This document shows positions 1 through 12,887 of a stretch of 14,463 nt of DNA, piece by piece. Made by a program: the position numbers and the translations under genes. The stretch covers positions 1-14,463 of the forward strand of contig JACCRL010000390.1 in NCBI GenBank assembly GCA_013813605.1, in the 5' to 3' direction. The notes under the pieces were generated by a model, which made no database searches, had not been told where the DNA came from, and was given only the letters and a program-made list of their open reading frames with translations. Source of the stretch: Gemmatimonadaceae bacterium. GTDB lineage: Bacteria; Gemmatimonadota; Gemmatimonadetes; Gemmatimonadales; Gemmatimonadaceae. The first letter of the stretch is position 1, and each line of letters starts with the position of its first letter.

Positions 1-90
1 GTCTGCGTGCGTCCGGTGTATTATGCGGTGCCCGTCCCCCGCCCGTTAATCAAAGCTGACCCCGCTCAAACCATTCTCCACCTACCTTCC

Positions 91-3036
<2,946 letters not shown>

Positions 3037-3042
3037 CCGTAG

Positions 3043-3058
3043 CGGCAAGATCTTGCCG
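3043..3058. terminator. Perfect 16-nt palindrome just after the M16 stop
   Basis: CGGCAAGATCTTGCCG is a perfect palindrome 6 nt downstream of the M16 stop codon. In RNA it can form a 6-bp stem with a GATC loop on either strand. It lies inside the last codons of the convergent topoisomerase gene. No T tract follows on either strand, so it is not a classical intrinsic terminator. A role in ending or pausing the M16 transcript, or in protecting its 3' end, is inferred from position only. Confidence 0.35.
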
Positions 3059-4138
3059 GATGAAGGCCAGCACTTCTTCCTCGTGACGCCGCAGAGCGGG
3101 AATGTGGTGGTGCCGCGCGTGCCATTTATGCTTTGGCTCGGGCGGCAGTACCCGCCCCTCGCGATACGCATCCATGATGGCCGGATGGATGTAATACTTC
3201 CGGCACACCGTGCGCGTGTTGCCCAGCTTTGCCGCGGTTAAGTCGACGGCGCGGATGATGTTCTTCTCCGCCTCCTTCTTCGTTTTCGCCGGGCCCATGG
3301 TGCGCAGCTCGTGCGCGGCGAGCATCGTCCCCGCCCAGGTGCGGAAATCCTTGGCGGTGACGTCCCGCCCCGCAATCTCCTGCAGGTACTCGTTGATGTC
3401 CTCGGCCTGCACCGTCTTCCGCCCGCCGCTGTCGTCGAGGTACTGAAAGAGCTCCTGACCACGCAGCTCCTGGCAGTGCTGAACGATGCGCGCGATGCGG
3501 CGATCGGTCACCGCCACCGAGTGGACGATGCCGCTCTTGCCGCGGAACTCGAACCTCATCTCGTGCCCGTCGACCTCGACATGACGTCGGCGGAGCGTCG
3601 TAAGGCCGAATGACTTGTTGGTCTTCGTGTACTCGTCGGCGCCGATGCGGATGAGCGTCTTCTCGAGCAGCCAGACCACCGTCGCCATCACTTTCTCGCG
3701 CGGCAGGCCGGGAAGCGAGATGTCGTGCTCGACGCGCTCGCGAATCTTCCACAGCACGTCGGCCATCTCAAACATGCGCTCGAACTTGGTTTCGTCGCGC
3801 TGTTCCCTGAACGCAGGGTGATAGCGGTATTGCTTGCGCCCGCGCAGGTCGCGCGCGGTTACCTGCAAGTGCCCGTCGGGGTCGGGACAGATCCAGACTT
3901 TCGTCCACGCCGGCGGAATGACGAGTCCCCGCAGCCGCCTGATCAATTGGCGCTCGCGGATTGTCTGACCGAGGGGATCGATGAACGAAAAGCCCCGCCC
4001 ATTGCGCTTCCGGGTAATCCCGGCGATCGCATCCGTGACGTAGCGAAGGCCAGCTTCCCTGGCCGATCCCTCGTACTCCTCGGTGTCCGACTTCGCCAAT
4101 TCACTGCTCCCGGTCGGGCGCGGTCAGGTCAGCTGCGC

Positions 4139-4159
4139 CACAGTGAGATTAGGACTGTG
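4139..4159. promoter_or_regulatory. Inverted repeat between phosphorylase and topoisomerase genes
   Basis: CACAGT (4139-4144) and ACTGTG (4154-4159) form a perfect 6-bp inverted repeat separated by 9 nt. It lies in the 99-nt gap, about 40 nt upstream of the topoisomerase TTG start. It could be a regulator site or a weak hairpin in the joint message. The arms are short enough to occur by chance, so this is only a candidate. Confidence 0.2.
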
Positions 4160-4198
4160 ATGGCGGCCGGGTGGCAACCTTCCGCCCCCCGTTAACCC

Positions 4199-5536
4199 TC
4201 AGGAGAGCGCATTAACTGGCTCGACGCCGGCAGCAGTAATGCGATGCGAGACGAGCGGAAGCGCGCGGAGAGCCGCGTCTCCAATGACGATTGCCTCGCC
4301 CAGCCGTCGCTTCCCAGCCTCGGCGTCGGCCTCGGTCCGCGCGTGGACTACCGCCAGCGGCGCACCGCGTTTCACTCGGTCGCCCGGCTTGCACGTTATC
4401 ACGAAGCCCACCGCGGGATCCACCTCGTCCTCCATGCTTGTCCGGCCGCCACCAAGCTCGATCACTCCGTGACCAACGGCCCGCGGCTCCACCGTTTGCA
4501 CAACGCCGTCGCGCGGCGCGTAGTACTCACGTCGAATCGGTGCCAGGCCGAGCCGCGACGGATCGCGAACGACACGTGCGTCGCCTCCCTGCGCCTGGAC
4601 TATTTCTTCGAACTTCGCGATCGCTCTGCCCGAAGAGACGGCCTCCTGCATCATCGTGCGCCCCTCCCCACGTGACCCGGCTTTTGAGCCCAGGAGCAAC
4701 ATCTCCGCTCCGAGCTCTACCGTCACCTCGATCAAATCGGCGGGCCCGCCGCCATTCAGGACATCGATTGCTTCGACAACCTCGAGCGTGTTCCCGCACG
4801 CGAAGCCGAGTGGGCGGTCCATCGCGGTGACGAGCGCGACAACCGGACAACCGTAGTCAGCGCCGAGTCCGATCATCGCCTGCGCCAGCGCAATTTCGTC
4901 CTTCAGCTCCGGCAGGAACGATCCCGAACCGCTCTTGATGTCCAGCACGAGGCCGGTGAGGCTCTCCGAGATTTTCTTGCTCATGATGCTCGCGGCGATC
5001 AGCGGTATTACCTCCACCGTCGCGGTCGCATCGCGCAACGCGTAAAGCTTTCTGTCCGCGGGTACGATCTCGAGCGTCTGCCCGAGCATGGCGCAGCCGA
5101 TCTTTTCCACCTGCCGCCGCGCCTCGTCGAGCGTCAGGGACGTGCGGAATCCGGGAATCGACTCCAGCTTGTCGAGCGTGCCGCCGGTGTGTCCGAGGCC
5201 GCGGCCGGACATCATCGGTACCGCCACGCCAAGTGAAGCCATCACCGGGGCCAGAATGAGAGAAGTCTTGTCGCCGACCCCGCCCGTCGAGTGCTTGTCG
5301 ATGCGCGGAAGCTGGAGATGACTCAGATCGAGCCTGTCACCGCTGTCGATCATCGCCTCCATCAGCGCCGTCATCTCCGACTTGTCGAGGCTCCGGAAAA
5401 ACACCGCCATCAGAAACGCCGCCATCTGGTAATCGGGCACGTTTCCCGCCGCATACTCGAGAACGAGCTCACGAATCTCGGCCGGCTCGAGAGCCTTTCC
5501 GTCGCGTTTGCGCTCAATGAGACGCGGTACGATCAT
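4199..5536 (-). CDS. deoA: Thymidine / pyrimidine-nucleoside phosphorylase
   Basis: The 445-residue product reversibly cleaves thymidine (and perhaps uridine) with phosphate, giving the base and (deoxy)ribose-1-phosphate, a cytoplasmic salvage step. The family signature SGRGLGHTGGTLDKLE is at 110-125, and the phosphate-binding KHSTGGVGDKTS at 81-92. R168, S183 and K187 correspond to the E. coli DeoA substrate residues R171, S186 and K190. Length fits the family (about 433-440). The IMSKKI segment resembles the broader Gram-positive pyrimidine-nucleoside phosphorylases (pdp) as much as DeoA, so thymidine versus uridine preference cannot be settled here. ATG at 5534-5536 gives the usual short N-terminus before RKRDG; no strong ribosome site precedes it. 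It diverges from the RMDN-like gene across a 56-nt gap and leads into topoisomerase IB. Confidence 0.95.
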   Translation of the reverse strand: MIVPRLIERKRDGKALEPAEIRELVLEYAAGNVPDYQMAAFLMAVFFRSLDKSEMTALMEAMIDSGDRLDLSHLQLPRIDKHSTGGVGDKTSLILAPVMASLGVAVPMMSGRGLGHTGGTLDKLESIPGFRTSLTLDEARRQVEKIGCAMLGQTLEIVPADRKLYALRDATATVEVIPLIAASIMSKKISESLTGLVLDIKSGSGSFLPELKDEIALAQAMIGLGADYGCPVVALVTAMDRPLGFACGNTLEVVEAIDVLNGGGPADLIEVTVELGAEMLLLGSKAGSRGEGRTMMQEAVSSGRAIAKFEEIVQAQGGDARVVRDPSRLGLAPIRREYYAPRDGVVQTVEPRAVGHGVIELGGGRTSMEDEVDPAVGFVITCKPGDRVKRGAPLAVVHARTEADAEAGKRRLGEAIVIGDAALRALPLVSHRITAAGVEPVNALS

Positions 5537-5592
5537 TTAAGCTCAGCAGGGGTACAGGGTCGAGTCACTTTCCCACCGAATCTGGAGTTTCC

Positions 5593-6351
5593 ATGCGCGC
5601 TATCAATCTCCTCTCCGCGACAACGCTGTTCGCCGCCACCATGGCGGGGGCGCAGGCCGCACCGAACCATACCGCTCTTGGCGACCGCGAGTACGCGGCG
5701 ATGAACCCGACGAACGCCCTCTCCCATTACGAGGCAGCGATCGAGGCGGACCCCAAGAACTACGACGCGCTCTGGAAGGCTTCGCGTTCGGCCGTCGATC
5801 TCGGATCGTACGATCAGACCTCGGAGAAGCGCGGCATCCTCTACAAGAACGCCGAGCTGTACGCGCGGCGCGCGGTCGCGGCAAACCCCAACGACGCCGA
5901 GGCTCACTTTCACCTTGCGCGCGCGCTCGGCAAGAATGCGCTGACGCTCGGACCTCGCGCGAGAATCAAGTACGGCACCGATGTCCGCACGCAGGCTCTC
6001 GAGTGTCTCAAGCTCAACCCGAAACATGCCGGATGCCTGCACGTGATGGGGATATGGAACGCCGAGGTGATGCGGCTCAGCGGCTTCACGCGCATGCTGG
6101 CGCGCAACCTTCTCGGCGGAAGGGTATTCGGATCCGCGAGCTGGAAGGAAGCCCAACGCTACCTGGAAGAGTCCGTTGCGGCTGAGCCTGACCGCATCGT
6201 TCATCGGGTCGATCTGGCGGAGATCTACCGCGACACGAACCAGAAGCCCAAGGCGCGCACGCAGTTCGAGACCGCGCTCAAGCTGAACGTCGTCGATTTC
6301 AACGATCACCACTACAAGGCACAGGCCGAGCGCGCGCTGAAGGCGCTCTGA
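5593..6351 (+). CDS. Secreted TPR protein resembling RMDN family
   Basis: This 252-residue protein begins with a probable signal peptide (residues 1-22, ending GAQAA), so it is likely periplasmic. Its body is a helical TPR-like solenoid: repeats at about 25-56, 80-112, 183-200 and 204-235, with typical A-[LV]-x-x-[ND]-P turns. The middle segment (about 115-180), with GIWNAEVMRLSGFTRMLARN, is not ordinary TPR. It resembles the conserved core of regulator of microtubule dynamics (RMDN) proteins, whose bacterial relatives are of unknown function. GGAG at 5584-5587, five nt before ATG 5593, supports the start. The gene is alone on this strand, diverging from the phosphorylase and converging with the YtxH-like gene. 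A scaffold or binding role is inferred from the fold; no catalytic motif is seen. Confidence 0.85.
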   Translation: MRAINLLSATTLFAATMAGAQAAPNHTALGDREYAAMNPTNALSHYEAAIEADPKNYDALWKASRSAVDLGSYDQTSEKRGILYKNAELYARRAVAANPNDAEAHFHLARALGKNALTLGPRARIKYGTDVRTQALECLKLNPKHAGCLHVMGIWNAEVMRLSGFTRMLARNLLGGRVFGSASWKEAQRYLEESVAAEPDRIVHRVDLAEIYRDTNQKPKARTQFETALKLNVVDFNDHHYKAQAERALKAL

Positions 6352-6354
6352 TTC

Positions 6355-6396
6355 CCACTATTAATAGTGGCTGAGGGCAGACAAGCTCTCAGCCAC
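6355..6396. terminator. Two overlapping palindromes at a convergent junction
   Basis: Four nt after the RMDN-like stop is a perfect 16-nt palindrome, CCACTATTAATAGTGG (6355-6370), which contains the TAA stop of the opposing YtxH-like gene. Its last four bases start a second hairpin: GTGGCTGAG (6367-6375) pairs perfectly with CTCAGCCAC (6388-6396). One G-U and two G-C pairs extend this to a 12-bp stem with a 6-nt AGACAA loop. The two structures share GTGG and so exclude each other. No T tract follows the stem on the plus strand. A terminator or mRNA-end role for the plus transcript is the likeliest reading. Confidence 0.45.
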
Positions 6397-6702
6397 GATT
6401 AGCGTTGGCGCTTCGCCCCTCGCGGCGGCGGCGCGTTCGAGCTCCTCGGCGAGCTCGTCCCACAGACTCTCGTCATCATCCTCGTCACGGCGGATTTTTC
6501 CGGCGATCCGGCCGCGGGTCTCTTCGCCGGTGGCGGGGGCGATGAGCAGGGCGATCGTCGCGCCGAGGACTCCGCCGACGAGTACACCGGCCGTGAAGAG
6601 GCCGATGTTGTTCCAGTCCGGGACTCGCTCGAATGGCAGGCCCTCGGGCCGGGCGGGGGGGACGGAAACATCCACTTTCGACTTGCTGCCGGTGGGAATC
6701 AT
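6361..6702 (-). CDS. YtxH-like single-pass membrane protein
   Basis: This 113-residue protein has a Pro-rich N-terminus (about 1-30). A Gly/Ala-rich transmembrane segment follows (about 33-54), then the LLIAPATGEETRGRIAGKI stretch at 52-70 that is typical of YtxH-type proteins. The C-terminal tail is acidic and helical (73-94, DEDDDESLWDELAEELERA). YtxH-like proteins are small, often stress-linked, and have no assigned biochemical activity. ATG at 6700-6702 is the only Met in the frame; the upstream sequence is C-rich and shows no Shine-Dalgarno sequence. It diverges from the response-regulator gene over 71 nt and converges with the RMDN-like gene, whose end lies 9 nt past its stop. The last coding bases form half of a strong hairpin. 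Confidence 0.75.
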   Translation of the reverse strand: MIPTGSKSKVDVSVPPARPEGLPFERVPDWNNIGLFTAGVLVGGVLGATIALLIAPATGEETRGRIAGKIRRDEDDDESLWDELAEELERAAAARGEAPTLIVAESLSALSHY

Positions 6703-6735
6703 GGGAGGGGGCTCAGGCGCGTGGTAAGAGATTTG

Positions 6736-6750
6736 CTTCTAGGATAGAAG
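6736..6750. promoter_or_regulatory. Operator-like inverted repeat in divergent gap
   Basis: CTTCTA-GGA-TAGAAG is a perfect 6-bp inverted repeat with a 3-nt centre. It sits in the 71-nt gap between the divergent YtxH-like and response-regulator genes, 23 nt before the regulator ATG. Its position would suit a regulator acting on either gene or a small 5'-leader hairpin. I could not place convincing -35/-10 boxes around it. Confidence 0.3.
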
Positions 6751-6773
6751 TTGCAATTGGCGTGCGAGGAATA

Positions 6774-7152
6774 ATGAGCAGTTCTGGTAAAATGGTGTTG
6801 CTGGTCGAGGACAACGAAGACAACCGTATCGTCTATTCGACCATCCTCAAGCACTTCGGTTACGAGGTATCCGAGGCGCTGAACGGGGAAGAAGGTATTG
6901 CGAAGGCTCGTGCGGAGAAACCCGACCTGATCCTGATGGATATCTCCATCCCGATCATCGATGGCTGGGAAGCTACGCAGGTGCTCAAGCACGACCCTTC
7001 CACGAAACAGATTCCGATTATCGCGCTGACCGCCCACGCCCTTGCTTCGGACCGCGAGAAGGCGATGGAAGTCGGGTGCGATGGATATCTTGCCAAGCCC
7101 TGTGAGCCGAGAGCGGTCGTGGCCGAGGTCCAGCGTTTCCTCGGCAAGAATA

Positions 7153-7163
<11 letters not shown>
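6774..7163 (+). CDS. DivK-like single-domain response regulator
   Basis: This 129-residue protein is a lone receiver (REC) domain with no output domain. The acidic pair is E12-D13, the phosphoacceptor D56 (in LILMDISIP), the switch Thr T87 (in IALTAHA) and the conserved Lys K108 (in LAKP), so it should be phosphorylatable. VEDNEDNR and TAHAL are typical of the DivK/CheY-like group paired with hybrid kinases. It would pass or sense phosphate in a phosphorelay; no kinase is in the window. ATG 6774 follows GAGGA by only 3-4 nt and begins just before the first REC strand; upstream in-frame codons back to 6633 have no REC character. The next gene starts inside its last codons (11-nt overlap), so the two are probably translated together. 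Confidence 0.9.
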
Positions 7164-10216
<3,053 letters not shown>

Positions 10217-10235
10217 AATCGTCCATCAATATAGA

Positions 10236-10775
10236 ATGACTGAGACTTCATCCCCCGAGCTGATCGGGTTCGCCCATCAAACCGTACGCGATCTTCGCCG
10301 TCGCCTGGCGTCAACGAGCGATGGGGCAGCGGCGCTGCGCGAGGCCGGTTACGCTGGCGCGGACTCGGTGTACAGCGCTTTCGAAACGTGGGTCGCCGAA
10401 AATGGCGGCGGCGCAATCGATGAAATGGCGCTGGGTCAGTTTTCCTCCCGTGCAGCGGAATTCTTTCGCGCGGCGGGATGGGGGAAGGTGTCGATTCGCT
10501 CCCTCAACGATGCTCTCGCAGTGATCGACATCGAGGATTGCTGGGAGTCCCATCGCGCGGCAGCCGGCTCCGGCTGTCACCTGACAACCGGGACGCTGGC
10601 TGGCTTCCTCGGCCAGCTCACTGATTATCCCGTTGCAGCCATGGAAATCGAGTGCGGAAGCGGAACGGGCGGGAGCTGCCGCTTTCTTGCCGGGACCGCG
10701 GAGATGCTGGATCACGCCTACGAGAGGGTGGCACGCGGGGAGGATTGGGAGTCGATTGGAGCGGGCGACCTTTAG
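10236..10775 (+). CDS. Probable V4R-domain protein of unknown function
   Basis: The 179-residue protein has no signal peptide or membrane segment. The C-terminal half (about 100-165) resembles the V4R (4-vinyl reductase) small-molecule-binding fold. It has CHLTTGTLAGFLGQL at 114-128, the PV.A.EIEC strand ending in C140, and SCRFLAG at 147-153. Cysteines 102, 114, 140 and 148 could form a metal or thiol site. V4R domains sense aromatic ligands in some regulators and occur in a bacteriochlorophyll reductase subunit, but here no DNA-binding or enzymatic domain is attached. The N-terminal half is helical and unrecognised. The gene follows ligA by 19 nt on the same strand with only a weak ribosome site, so it is probably co-transcribed. 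I am fairly sure of the gene and less sure of the family. Confidence 0.7.
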   Translation: MTETSSPELIGFAHQTVRDLRRRLASTSDGAAALREAGYAGADSVYSAFETWVAENGGGAIDEMALGQFSSRAAEFFRAAGWGKVSIRSLNDALAVIDIEDCWESHRAAAGSGCHLTTGTLAGFLGQLTDYPVAAMEIECGSGTGGSCRFLAGTAEMLDHAYERVARGEDWESIGAGDL

Positions 10776-10787
10776 AACTGGCAAACT

Positions 10788-11023
10788 GCAACCGAGAAAT
10801 ACACAGATGAGAGGGGTCAGAAGCATGGATCCCAGTTGCTAGGATGAGACATAGATCAGGCTGGGACAATAGGCTGGGATGCGATCTGTTGCTCTTACCG
10901 GCTAAGAAGTCCAGAAGAAAAATACTGGACTTCTCAACTCCGTCCCCAATCGTTGCCAGCGCCCTTTTCTAGCAACTGGTACCTGCGCCTCTGACCCCTC
11001 GCATCTGTGTCTTTCTCGGTTGC
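10788..11023. mobile_element. MITE-like element with 55-bp imperfect terminal inverted repeats
   Basis: The left arm (10788-10842) and the reverse complement of the right arm (10969-11023) match at 47 of 55 positions with no gaps. Most differences are transitions. Inside is a perfect 10-bp stem, AGAAGTCCAG (10905-10914) with CTGGACTTCT (10925-10934), around a 10-nt A-rich loop. There is also an 8-bp direct repeat GGCTGGGA at 10859 and 10872. GC between the arms is about 50 %, visibly below the flanking genes. There is no ORF of any note inside. It starts 12 nt after the V4R-like stop and ends 2 nt before the stop of the convergent phosphoribosyltransferase. This looks like a non-autonomous inverted-repeat element or a remnant of one; it may also act as a two-way terminator. 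No convincing target-site duplication is seen. Confidence 0.65.
10905..10934. repeat. Perfect 10-bp hairpin at the centre of the element
   Basis: AGAAGTCCAG and CTGGACTTCT pair perfectly around the loop AAGAAAAATA. It lies a little right of the middle of the 236-bp inverted-repeat element, and no T tract follows on either strand. Confidence 0.6.
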
Positions 11024-11025
11024 CT

Positions 11026-11559
11026 TTAATGATCCCCGCGCAGCGCATCAGCGTAAAGCGGATTAACCATCAACTCCCCATCGACGAGCACTTCCCTGTC
11101 CCAGGGCAAGACAATCGTGCTCTCGGTCGCGATTGCATGAAAGTCCGGCTCGAACGCCCCGGTGCGAATCGCAACTGCTGTCCGCACATCGAGGCAGCCC
11201 GCTTCGATGACCGCGGCGACCGCGAGCCGGATCGTGTCACCGCTGTCGCAAGTTTCGTCCACGATCAACACCCTTCTCCCCTCGACCACGTCGGGCGCGC
11301 TGCCGAAGACTTCCGGCGCGGAGCGCGGGCTCGCCGTCCGATGCCTCCGGCTGACGATCAACGAATGGAATTCACAGCCGAAGATCGCCGCCACAACGGC
11401 CCCGGGTATCACGCCGGCGTTGGCGATGCCGATGACGAGGTCGGGGATGTAGTCGCGCGACACCTTGAGGGCCAGGCCGCGCGATAGCTCGCCAAAGAAC
11501 GGCCATTCGATCTCCAGCACTCCCTTGGTCGCATCAACCGAATGTTTGCGCGGTGACAT
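11026..11559 (-). CDS. Type I phosphoribosyltransferase-family protein
   Basis: This 177-residue protein has the PRPP-binding loop of type I phosphoribosyltransferases: VLIVDETCDSGDT at 97-109, where the family usually shows two acidic residues then DTGxT. Upstream, LVIGIANAGVIPG (41-53) is the PPi-loop region. Proteins of this size with a xanthine/hypoxanthine-type layout move a nucleobase onto PRPP in purine salvage, but some relatives are only PRPP-binding, so the base is not assigned. S106 and the extra C104 in the loop are slight departures. ATG at 11557-11559 is supported by GGAG 4 nt upstream. It diverges from the TPR gene across a 77-nt gap and ends 2 nt from the right arm of the inverted-repeat element. 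Confidence 0.85.
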   Translation of the reverse strand: MSPRKHSVDATKGVLEIEWPFFGELSRGLALKVSRDYIPDLVIGIANAGVIPGAVVAAIFGCEFHSLIVSRRHRTASPRSAPEVFGSAPDVVEGRRVLIVDETCDSGDTIRLAVAAVIEAGCLDVRTAVAIRTGAFEPDFHAIATESTIVLPWDREVLVDGELMVNPLYADALRGDH

Positions 11560-11636
11560 GTTGCTCCAAATTGTTTAGGGAAAAGCAGTTACGGTCAAGC
11601 TAGCCTTACCCTATACGAGACGGTAGATTCGACCAA

Positions 11637-12113
11637 ATGTCGTTCTGGAACCGCCTGACGGGCGGGAAGCCGAAGCAGGCAGCCGAAAATCTCGACTACC
11701 TGAATGAGGCCCTCGCGCTGGAGCGGCAGGGCGACTACGACGCCGCCCTGACGTCATACAAGCTCGCCCTCCGCCAGCGGCCCAATAATCACAAAGTCCT
11801 GCAAAACATGGCGATCGCCTACTCGAAGCTTGGACTGCTCGACGAGGCGATCCGGTACTATCGGCGTGCGCTCGCGGTGGAGCCCAGACTGCCGGGCGCG
11901 CACTATGGACTCGCTTTCCTCCTCATCAGGCGGGGCGAGGTGAGCGACGCAGCGTTCCATCTCGAAGCGTTTCTGATGGACCCGCCACCGAGCAAGGAGG
12001 CGGAGCGCTGGGTGAAACACGCCCAGAAGGCGATCAGCGAGCTCAAGAGCTCGAGCCCGCCCGCACCAGGCGAGCAGCTGAAGACCAACGAGTATCCGGA
12101 GATTCTGGAGTAA
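11637..12113 (+). CDS. Small TPR protein directly upstream of a ParA gene
   Basis: The 158-residue protein has no signal peptide. Three tetratricopeptide repeats cover about 19-52, 53-86 and 87-115, with clear W/Y-G-A-P-type positions (for example GDYDAALTSYKLALRQRPNN). A charged helix (120-137) and a polar Pro/Ser tail complete it. TPRs bind partner proteins; no enzyme motif is seen. ATG 11637 has no Shine-Dalgarno sequence. A weak TTACGG-17-TATACG pair (11589-11617) could be its promoter with a very short leader, but matches are poor. Its TAA is followed immediately by the ATG of the ParA gene, with zero spacer, and its last codons supply that gene's GGAG. The two are therefore almost certainly one translational unit, and an adaptor role for the ATPase is inferred. 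Confidence 0.85.
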   Translation: MSFWNRLTGGKPKQAAENLDYLNEALALERQGDYDAALTSYKLALRQRPNNHKVLQNMAIAYSKLGLLDEAIRYYRRALAVEPRLPGAHYGLAFLLIRRGEVSDAAFHLEAFLMDPPPSKEAERWVKHAQKAISELKSSSPPAPGEQLKTNEYPEILE

Positions 12114-12887
12114 ATGGGAGCGGTCCTAGCTGTCGTTAGCCAGAAGGGAGGTGTCGGCAAGACCACAACCGCTGTAAACCTCGCCGCTGCTTTCGCGAGA
12201 CGCGGGATGAAGACACTCCTCATCGACGTCGATCCGCAGGGATCGGTGCGCTACGGCGCCGGATTGCAGCGCGGTCATCCGACCTATGGTTTCGCGGACT
12301 ACCTGAACGGTCATCGCGAGCTCCGCGACATCATCCTGCCCACCGCGTTACCGTGGCTCCGCGTGATCCTCGCCGGGTCGGTCGCCGATGAAGCGGATCA
12401 CGCGACTTACCAGCAGCTCATCGGCGAGACCGACGTGCTGCACGACCTCCTTGGCATGGCCGAGCAGCGCTGCCAGGTCGTCGTCGTGGATACGCCCCCC
12501 GGACTTGGCTCGATCACACGCAAGGTGCTCGGCGCCTCCGAACACGTGATCGTGCCACTCCAGTGCGAACCGCTTGCGCTTCAGACAACGCCGCAGATTT
12601 TGCGCGGAATTCAGGACATCGTCACCACCAACGAGAGGCTGACGCTGGACGGCATACTGCTCACGATGTTCGAGGAGAACAATCCTGCCAGCGACCGGGT
12701 GGTGGACTACGTGCGCAAGCATTTGCCTGCCAACATCGTTTTCGATGTCGTCATCCCGCGCACGATCGCGACGGCGGACGCGTTCGCCGCTGGACAGCCA
12801 GTGGTGGTAAGAAGCCCCGCCGACCCGGCATCGCAGGCATACGTCAACCTGGCAACACTGCTCGCCGACCGTCTCAATGAAGATTAG
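12114..12887 (+). CDS. ParA/MinD-family ATPase without a visible ParB
   Basis: This 257-residue P-loop ATPase has the deviant Walker A motif KGGVGKTT at 11-18 with signature K11 and catalytic K16, the A' motif LLIDVDPQGS at 35-44 and Walker B VVVVDTPPG at 122-130 (D126). Such proteins dimerise with ATP on DNA or membrane and position chromosomes, plasmids or protein clusters. It is the short type with no N-terminal DNA-binding domain. There is no MinD-type amphipathic C-terminal helix that I can see, favouring DNA binding over membrane binding. No parB, parS cluster or replication gene is nearby, so plasmid partition is unlikely. ATG 12114 follows GGAG by 3 nt and the TPR stop by none; the lipoprotein ATG overlaps its end by 11 nt. 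The partner and cargo are unknown. Confidence 0.92.
   Translation: MGAVLAVVSQKGGVGKTTTAVNLAAAFARRGMKTLLIDVDPQGSVRYGAGLQRGHPTYGFADYLNGHRELRDIILPTALPWLRVILAGSVADEADHATYQQLIGETDVLHDLLGMAEQRCQVVVVDTPPGLGSITRKVLGASEHVIVPLQCEPLALQTTPQILRGIQDIVTTNERLTLDGILLTMFEENNPASDRVVDYVRKHLPANIVFDVVIPRTIATADAFAAGQPVVVRSPADPASQAYVNLATLLADRLNED

Noticed and set aside
7..90. Upstream GTG start for the M16 gene
   Set aside because: It would bury the signal peptide behind 28 residues with no ribosome site; ATG 91 fits better.
5533..6312. Open frame of 259 codons on the minus strand opposite the RMDN-like gene
   Set aside because: The plus-strand frame has a signal peptide, a ribosome site and family resemblance; the minus frame has none and would overlap the phosphorylase start.
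7042..7152. Earlier start for the diguanylate cyclase
   Set aside because: The extra 37 residues overlap the previous gene deeply and have no receiver-domain character.
10769..11029. CCTTTAG (10769-10775) and CCTTTAA (11023-11029) as a target-site duplication of the inverted-repeat element
   Set aside because: The copies differ at one of seven bases, the left one is 12 nt from the arm, and the right one overlaps it; coincidence is likely.
11020..11487. Plus-strand frame starting in the right arm of the inverted-repeat element, possibly a transposase remnant
   Set aside because: It is the antisense shadow of the phosphoribosyltransferase; it has no transposase motif.
11589..11617. TTACGG-17-TATACG as a promoter for the TPR-parA cluster
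   Set aside because: Only about 2 of 6 and 4 of 6 consensus matches; too weak to list as a feature, though spacing is right.
12114..12887. Plasmid or integrated-element partition locus
   Set aside because: No parB, replication initiator, integrase or conjugation gene is present, and the neighbours are ordinary chromosomal genes.
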